From positions 124,001 through 188,000 of the forward strand of contig MJGA01000037.1 of assembly GCA_001910725.1 (NCBI GenBank): a stretch of DNA of 64,000 bases. Direction: 5' to 3'. Numbering within the stretch: position 1 is the first letter of the stretch; each line of letters begins with the position of its first letter. Positions 59,391 through 64,000 of the stretch are shown one piece after another. Origin of the DNA: Phanerodontia chrysosporium (lineage: Eukaryota > Basidiomycota > Agaricomycetes > Polyporales > Phanerochaetaceae). The translations under genes and the position numbers were made by a program. Below the pieces are notes generated by a model, which saw only the letters and a list, made by a program, of their open reading frames with translations, did no database searches and had not been told where the DNA came from.

Positions 59391-59795
59391 CGTGTCTAGC
59401 AGGGCTCTGGCAAAGTGGCAAGCCTGGCGGGAGCGCGTTGTGTTGGGAGATTACATAATTAGATGGCCATCCCACGTGGACCCACAGCGTGCATCAACAG
59501 GCGTCTATATCCATCCCGCGGTGTCAATGTGCCTCGCAACAATTGTCGTGAGCCCATCTCATCCGCACAGTCCTTGTACTCTGCAAAGCGTGGAATCACA
59601 GCATGCGCATACCCACATTTTTTTGCTGCTCATCGTTCACTTTTGGGAGGTACACCTCGCCAGCCTGGGGCGCTCGGGGTATGGCTAACACCCTACATAA
59701 GCCCCTGACATGGCGCAACGACAGGCTGTTCCTGTGACTCGTCCCTTCCTTACTCACAAAGTGCTGGCACTCTTATCTTATTTTTCAACATCACG
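59391..59795. other. Divergent promoter region
   Basis: About 400 bases between kinase-like gene 5 and the leader exon of the next gene. No specific element identified. Confidence 0.4.
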
Positions 59796-59848
59796 GTATG
59801 TACTCTACCCCCATGCATTGCTTCGGCTTGATGCTCACTCGCTCGCAG
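59796..59848 (+). other. 5'-leader intron two bases before the start codon
   Basis: ACG|GTATGT ... CTCGCAG|ACATG. The paralog at 61844 has the same arrangement, with ACG before the donor and AC then ATG after the acceptor, so it is an ancestral leader intron. An upstream ATG at 59710 in the leader may be a short upstream frame. Confidence 0.55.
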
Positions 59849-59850
59849 AC

Positions 59851-60648
59851 ATGTCTATGGTCAACCAATGCACCGAGAGTGAGGCCCTCCTTACGCTGAT
59901 GACGAATACAACGGCTGTGGCCGTTGGCACCACATTGCTCGGGATAGTCAGGTCCGACTTGTCGGGCAAGGCCCTCGGGATCTTGTACCACAGCGTGATC
60001 CCCGATGTCGAAAAGCTGCTTGAGGCGGTTGATGCCCTGATCAAGGAGATAGCGGAGAAGATTAAGCACGGCATTGATGCTCTGGTGTCGATTACGGGCC
60101 ACAGCGACGCCAATGTGCAGGGAAAGCGTTACAACTACTGCAAAGTGACACTGAAGATCGACGACCCTTTTGCGCTGGATAAGGAGAGACAGGCGTACGT
60201 CGTTTTGCTATGCTTCGATCGTATCTCACCGGTTTCCTCCAGAGTCCTTGCGGAGCTATGGAATCACCGTAAGGAATGGCGGGTTGTCAAGTCGAAGTTC
60301 ATGTCGTACTCCAAGATACAAGAAGCTCGCGGAATTGCCGAGGACGTCAAAGCGCTTCACAAGCATTGCATAGAGCTCGATAATAAGGCCACCGTGAGTC
60401 TACTTATTGGCTCAGGCCTGGTTCTTTCTTGGTGACGATAAGCTACCAGTCCTCCTCGACCCGCCTTTTGACACATAACAGCATGCCGACCGCGTCGTCC
60501 ACCACAACCCACACTCTGCTCCATGTGGAACCAGGAAAACCGGTGCAGAGAGTGGCAGTTGGTACGATTGTGTGTTCAGCATTCGCGTACTTGCGCTAAC
60601 CATTCTTCAGAACGCAAGGCCCACGACGAACCTATGGTTTGGGTGTAA
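59851..60648 (+). CDS. Small helical protein, paralog 1, unknown function
   Basis: Exons 59851..60194, 60243..60393, 60482..60542, 60611..60648; 197 residues. The N-terminal part has a hydrophobic segment (TTAVAVGTTLLGIV) and an amphipathic coil (LLEAVDALIKEIAEKIKHGI). It is followed by YNYCKVTLKIDDPFALD and, after the first intron, LAELWNHRKEWRVVKSK, then KALHKHCIELDNKAT. Introns 1 and 2 match the paralog at 61844 in place and phase. The last two exons are chosen by alignment with the paralog's 3' region and are less certain. No known domain was recognised. It may be membrane-associated. Confidence 0.7.
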
Positions 60649-61787
60649 AGTCAGCAGCGAGCTGGGGCTGGATCCCTGTCTCATTTGTTTGTCCGATCCA
60701 ACTCAATACACTCGTTGACCTAGTACTATATCGTGGAGTTCGGAGTATTGTTACCAGTCATGAGCGTGAACGACGCTCGCATTGCATACAGCATGGGCTT
60801 TGACATCGAACCATGCTGCGAGCGTATTATGTAAGCGTCTATAATACCAAACAAGGCACAACCACTACCATGTACGGTCACCGGGAAGCGACAAGCGCCC
60901 GCTGTCCGACGACAAATCGTGCGCCGAAGTCGACGGCGCGTCATCCTCTCTCAGTCTGTCCTTGTCGTCAGCGTCGCGGCGTCGCCAACGCACCAACACA
61001 TGTCTTCACCAGTCGCTGGCCTCACTGTACATCAATACATCACATGCATTGACCGCTGTCCGAGTCCTTGTACTTTCCTCGCGGCGTGTAGGGTGGTGCA
61101 GAGTGCGGCATACGCTCTGAAACCCCGAGGTAGCGAGACATCGGAGGTGAGTACAATGCTCGTTGGGGTACTTTGATGTGCGTCGTGCTGCTGCCTTGAA
61201 GCTCGCGACACGGACTTGAGTTCCATACCTGGCAAAGCTGCAACCCATGCCCTCGTCACCAAGTCTGCACACGGGGAGTCGGCATTGACCTGGCAGTCCT
61301 AGCACAATACTTGGTGATCAACGCCTACTCAAAGATTTGGGTGTTCTCAGTCACCACGCTGCGATGCCCCGGGCGTGCCGGACCCCAGCTCAGAAGACTG
61401 GAGGATCTTCGCGTGCCACTGGAAGCGTTCAAAGTCGCAACCTCCGGCCTGCTCGACAGACACGGGGTCGTGTTCCTGTAGGCACCACTCTTGTTCTCCC
61501 CAAGGCGCACCACAATGTACGTTGCCTGGCGTCCAGCTATTTTGTCGCGACGCCCCCCGCAACAACCGCCTTGATCCTGCTTATTCGTGGAACCCCTTGT
61601 ACTGTACAAAGCATACCATCAGGGAGTACAGAGTCTCGTGCTCCTTGTTAGACTCACGCATGGAGCGTCCAGCGCAGTGGAAGCCGACTATATAGGCCCT
61701 GCCCGCAGGTCAACGGTGGACTATCTTCATAACCTGTTTACCTCCAACTACCCCCCAGCACTCACATCTTCCTACCTATCAGCTACG
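60649..61787. other. Intergenic containing repeat copy 2
   Basis: About 1.1 kb between the two small-protein paralogs. The middle is the dispersed repeat; the right end is the leader of the next gene. No other gene recognised. Confidence 0.45.
60818..61440 (+). repeat. Dispersed diverged repeat, copy 2
   Basis: Direct-orientation partner of 56885-57660, aligned by several blocks in the same order. It may be the remnant of a duplicated gene or non-coding segment; no terminal signature of a transposon was seen. Confidence 0.5.
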
Positions 61788-61841
61788 GTACGTCCCATAC
61801 GCGCTGCGGACTGCCCTAGCATGATACTGACTCGCGCATAG
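61788..61841 (+). other. 5'-leader intron two bases before the start codon
   Basis: ACG|GTACGT ... CGCATAG|ACATG, positioned exactly as in the paralog at 59851. Confidence 0.55.
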
Positions 61842-61843
61842 AC

Positions 61844-62444
61844 ATGGCATCCATCACCGAGGTCGGCAATGGTCTGGCGCAGCCTATTCTCCTGGCAGGC
61901 CAGGTCCTCGGATCGCTGTACGAGACCGTTGTCCCGAACGTGGAGGCCAGCCTCAAGGAGGTCGAGACCCAACTCCGGGATGTCTCAGCCAAGCTCAAGG
62001 ACTCGATTGCCGCCTTGAATGCCATCGTTGTCGATAGTGAACCCGACGCGAAGAAGAAGCGCACCGCCTACTGCAACGTGGTGCTGAAAGTCCAGGATCC
62101 TCACACTTTGGAGAACCAGTACACGGCGTATGTCAGACTCTGACAGGCAGTGTATGTGTGTCTGACCATGTCTCTAGTTTGTTGGCAGATTTTTGTGTGC
62201 GTCGGCAGCAGTGGAAGGACATGAAGTCGGAGTCTGCGTACGGGAGGATAGGAGTGACTCGTGCACTCGCCGAGAACCTCAAGCAGCTCCAGGACCGGTG
62301 CATAGAGCTAATGTATGAGGCCACCGTAAGTTGGGCGTAGCTTACTCCTGAGATATCGATGCTAACCGTTGACATCAGGAAACTTCCTCTCGTATTCTGA
62401 AGAAGGGAGCGCCGCAGCCGAACGTAACGCACACTCCCCTCTAA
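61844..62444 (+). CDS. Small helical protein, paralog 2, unknown function
   Basis: Exons 61844..62127, 62178..62325, 62379..62444; 165 residues. It starts MASITEVGNGLAQPILLAGQ, then a coil (ASLKEVETQLRDVSAKLKDS), AYCNVVLKVQDPHTLE and, after intron 1, FCVRRQQWKDMKSE with LKQLQDRCIELMYEAT, ending NVTHTPL. The blocks YCNVVLKVQDP and RCIELMYEAT align with YCKVTLKIDDP and HCIELDNKAT of paralog 1. The sequence beyond its stop still resembles paralog 1's last exon (to about 62660), so the protein may have been shortened by a new stop. Function unknown. Confidence 0.7.
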
Positions 62445-63470
62445 GCGACACCAAGAGAGCCGGTGAGAGCAGCAATAGTTAGTTAGCTTCATACTTCTAT
62501 ACGCATGTGTTTGAACTGACAACGCCCCAGGCTGTCCGCGCAAAGGCCAAGTCGATCTGCCGGTATAATGCCGCGCTTAGTACACTCAGCAGATACCCGG
62601 AGCTGGATCCTATGTCGCTTGTCTCTGTAGTCCTCAGCCCAATACAATACACTTGTTTGTCATGATACTACGTCCAAGAGTGCTGTCGTCCTGCATGCGA
62701 GCATAAACGACTGTTGGCATGTTTGACTGCTCGCGGGTACCCAGGGTCCGGCACGGACGGGCGCCTGTGCTTTTCTCGCCCGCATCCCGCCTCCACGGCT
62801 CCCAGCGACCACGTACCCTTCCGTCAACAGCGTTTTCTCGCATTACTCGATGCCTGCAATTATTCCCTCCGCAAAGAAACTATCTGGGCTTCCTCAGGCG
62901 ACATGGACGTTGGCTATAAACACTGCGAAAGCGGCACCGCAGAAATTCGCAGACGCACCCGCTCGACCTCGCCGTAGAAACCGGTAGCCTCAGCCGTTAA
63001 CTGGACATGAGCATCAGGACTACAACGCCCACCGCCTAGAGACAGGTACAGCAAGATTCAGACGAATCTTCCGGCTGACATGCCGGGCACGCGACCGGCA
63101 GCAGATAATCAAGGGTCACGCTCATTGCAGACCATTGCCCGGTCTTTGTTTTCTGCGCAGAGGCCCGCTTGTATCACCACCTTGAAACACACGCTCTGCT
63201 TCCGATGAGAACCACCCAGGGTAGTCCTTGTCTGCCATCCGGTCTCGGGAACTGCCCAGGTGCAAAGAACACAGCCGCCTAGGTATTGTCAGGTCCTTCG
63301 CCGTCTCTACATGGTCGACATGCAACCACCCCTCGTGCTGATCTTGTTTCTCGCGGCTGGTGCGTGTTTCTTGAGAATCTATCCTCGCTCTGTCGCCGAT
63401 ATAACCCGCCTAGGCATGCTTTCCTGCCATCCAAAAATCCAGCTACGGCACCCGAAAGCGTCGATCCGAT
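62445..63470. other. Intergenic, nothing recognised beyond remnant 3' exon
   Basis: About 1 kb. The first 220 bases retain a remnant of the paralog's last exon (AVRAKAKSICRYNAALSTLS, ending at a TGA about 62660). The rest shows no supported feature. Confidence 0.4.
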
Positions 63471-64000
63471 ATGGCCTTGGAGTCGCTACTAGAGGAAGAC
63501 AAAGTAGGTCCTCTGGAGATCACTTTCACCCGTGCGTCCGATCTCCTGCCTGATCCCATGCTTCCCTCACCACCCGCCCGCCCGCAGACCTCCGCGGCAA
63601 CCTCAGCCAGAAGGGCGTATACACTCTGTACTTCAAGCATAACACAGACCGAAATGCGTTCTGCAAACGGCCGCCGCCGCCAGACCCGACATCGACGCCG
63701 AACTGGATGCCCAGCCCGCCCTCGCCACCGTTCAATCTGTAAGCGCGCCTATCGCCCGACCTCCCGCTGCCCATCGCTGACTGTTCAAGCAGAGTGCTGA
63801 CCGTCGGAACATTTGCCCTGCAGCTGGAGGTATTTGGGGGGCCGAAACCCGCGTTTGGGGCGGTATCCCAGGACTTGGTGGGATGGGTGCAAGTGCCGCT
63901 GTTCGAGCTGTTCTCAGGTGCGCAGTACACCACCTCACTCCAGGAAGGGGCACGTACAGATGAGCCGCGCTGCAGAGATACCACGTCCCTTCAAGCTCGC
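63471..64000 (+). CDS. C2-like module gene, 5' part, cut by window end; apparent frameshift
   Basis: Exons 63471..63531, 63588..63738 and 63792..63917, continuing past the window. It starts MALESLLEEDKVGPLEITFT, then GVYTLYFKHNTDRN and VLTVGTFALQLEVFGG. The introns before VLTVGTF (phase 2) and after ELFS (phase 1) fall exactly where the stand-alone C2-helical gene has them, so this is another family member; a kinase domain may follow outside the window. In exon 3 a run of seven G (63835-63841) puts the downstream family block (DLVGWVQVPLFELFS) in a different frame from the upstream block; six G would join them. Sequencing error and a broken gene are both possible. Confidence 0.65.

Noticed and set aside
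56885..61440. The two direct repeats as a pair of LTRs
   Set aside because: No TG...CA ends, primer-binding site, or gag-pol protein between them; the interval holds ordinary host genes.

Overview
The window is nuclear DNA of a filamentous basidiomycete, most likely an Agaricomycete of the Polyporales / white-rot type. The evidence is: genes cut by many 45-80 base GT-AG introns with CTAAC/CTAAT-like branch sites, tiny exons (down to 24 and 38 bases), GC-rich coding sequence, secreted aspartic proteases and a GH12 glucanase, and lineage-expanded F-box, BTB and kinase-like families. No rRNA, tRNA, CRISPR array, transposase or reverse transcriptase was recognised.

Layout. (1) 1-6472: three head-to-tail secreted A1 aspartic proteases; the first is cut by the window start, and the other two are complete, each 428 residues with the same five-exon plan. 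(2) 6707-20147: mostly conserved single-copy genes: a UBC1/E2-25K-type ubiquitin-conjugating enzyme, a GH12 endoglucanase, a ThDP-dependent decarboxylase/acetolactate-synthase-like enzyme with an apparent one-base frameshift, an F-box protein, the AP-2 sigma subunit (six very small exons), anthranilate phosphoribosyltransferase, and a conserved basidiomycete protein of unknown role. (3) 17853-32515: BTB/POZ genes, with intact copies at 21919, 23667 and 30243(-), a broken copy at 17853 and a relic at 18685. (4) 25492-64000: a rapidly turning-over accessory region of kinase-like genes (four intact, one gutted), F-box genes (three related intact copies plus a relic), a family with a C2-like plus helical module, a small helical family, and one tyrosine-kinase-like protein kinase.

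The main result of the hunt is that one module (C2-like, then helical) occurs in three settings: as a stand-alone 419-residue protein (35881-37462, minus) with an inverted broken copy at 28429-30016, as the N-terminal half of the kinase at 51343-53950, and in a partial gene at the right edge. The copies share intron positions and phases, so homology does not rest on weak sequence similarity alone. A convergent pair, F-box(+) facing a small gene Y(-), has also been duplicated as a block (33475-35650 and 42230-44660), and Y decayed in one block. F-box and BTB proteins usually act as substrate adaptors of cullin ubiquitin ligases, kinases as signal transducers and C2 domains as membrane or protein binders, so the region looks like a birth-and-death reservoir of signalling and recognition genes. 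That role is inference.

Exon coordinates were worked out by hand from splice signals, reading-frame continuity and paralog comparison. No database search was possible.
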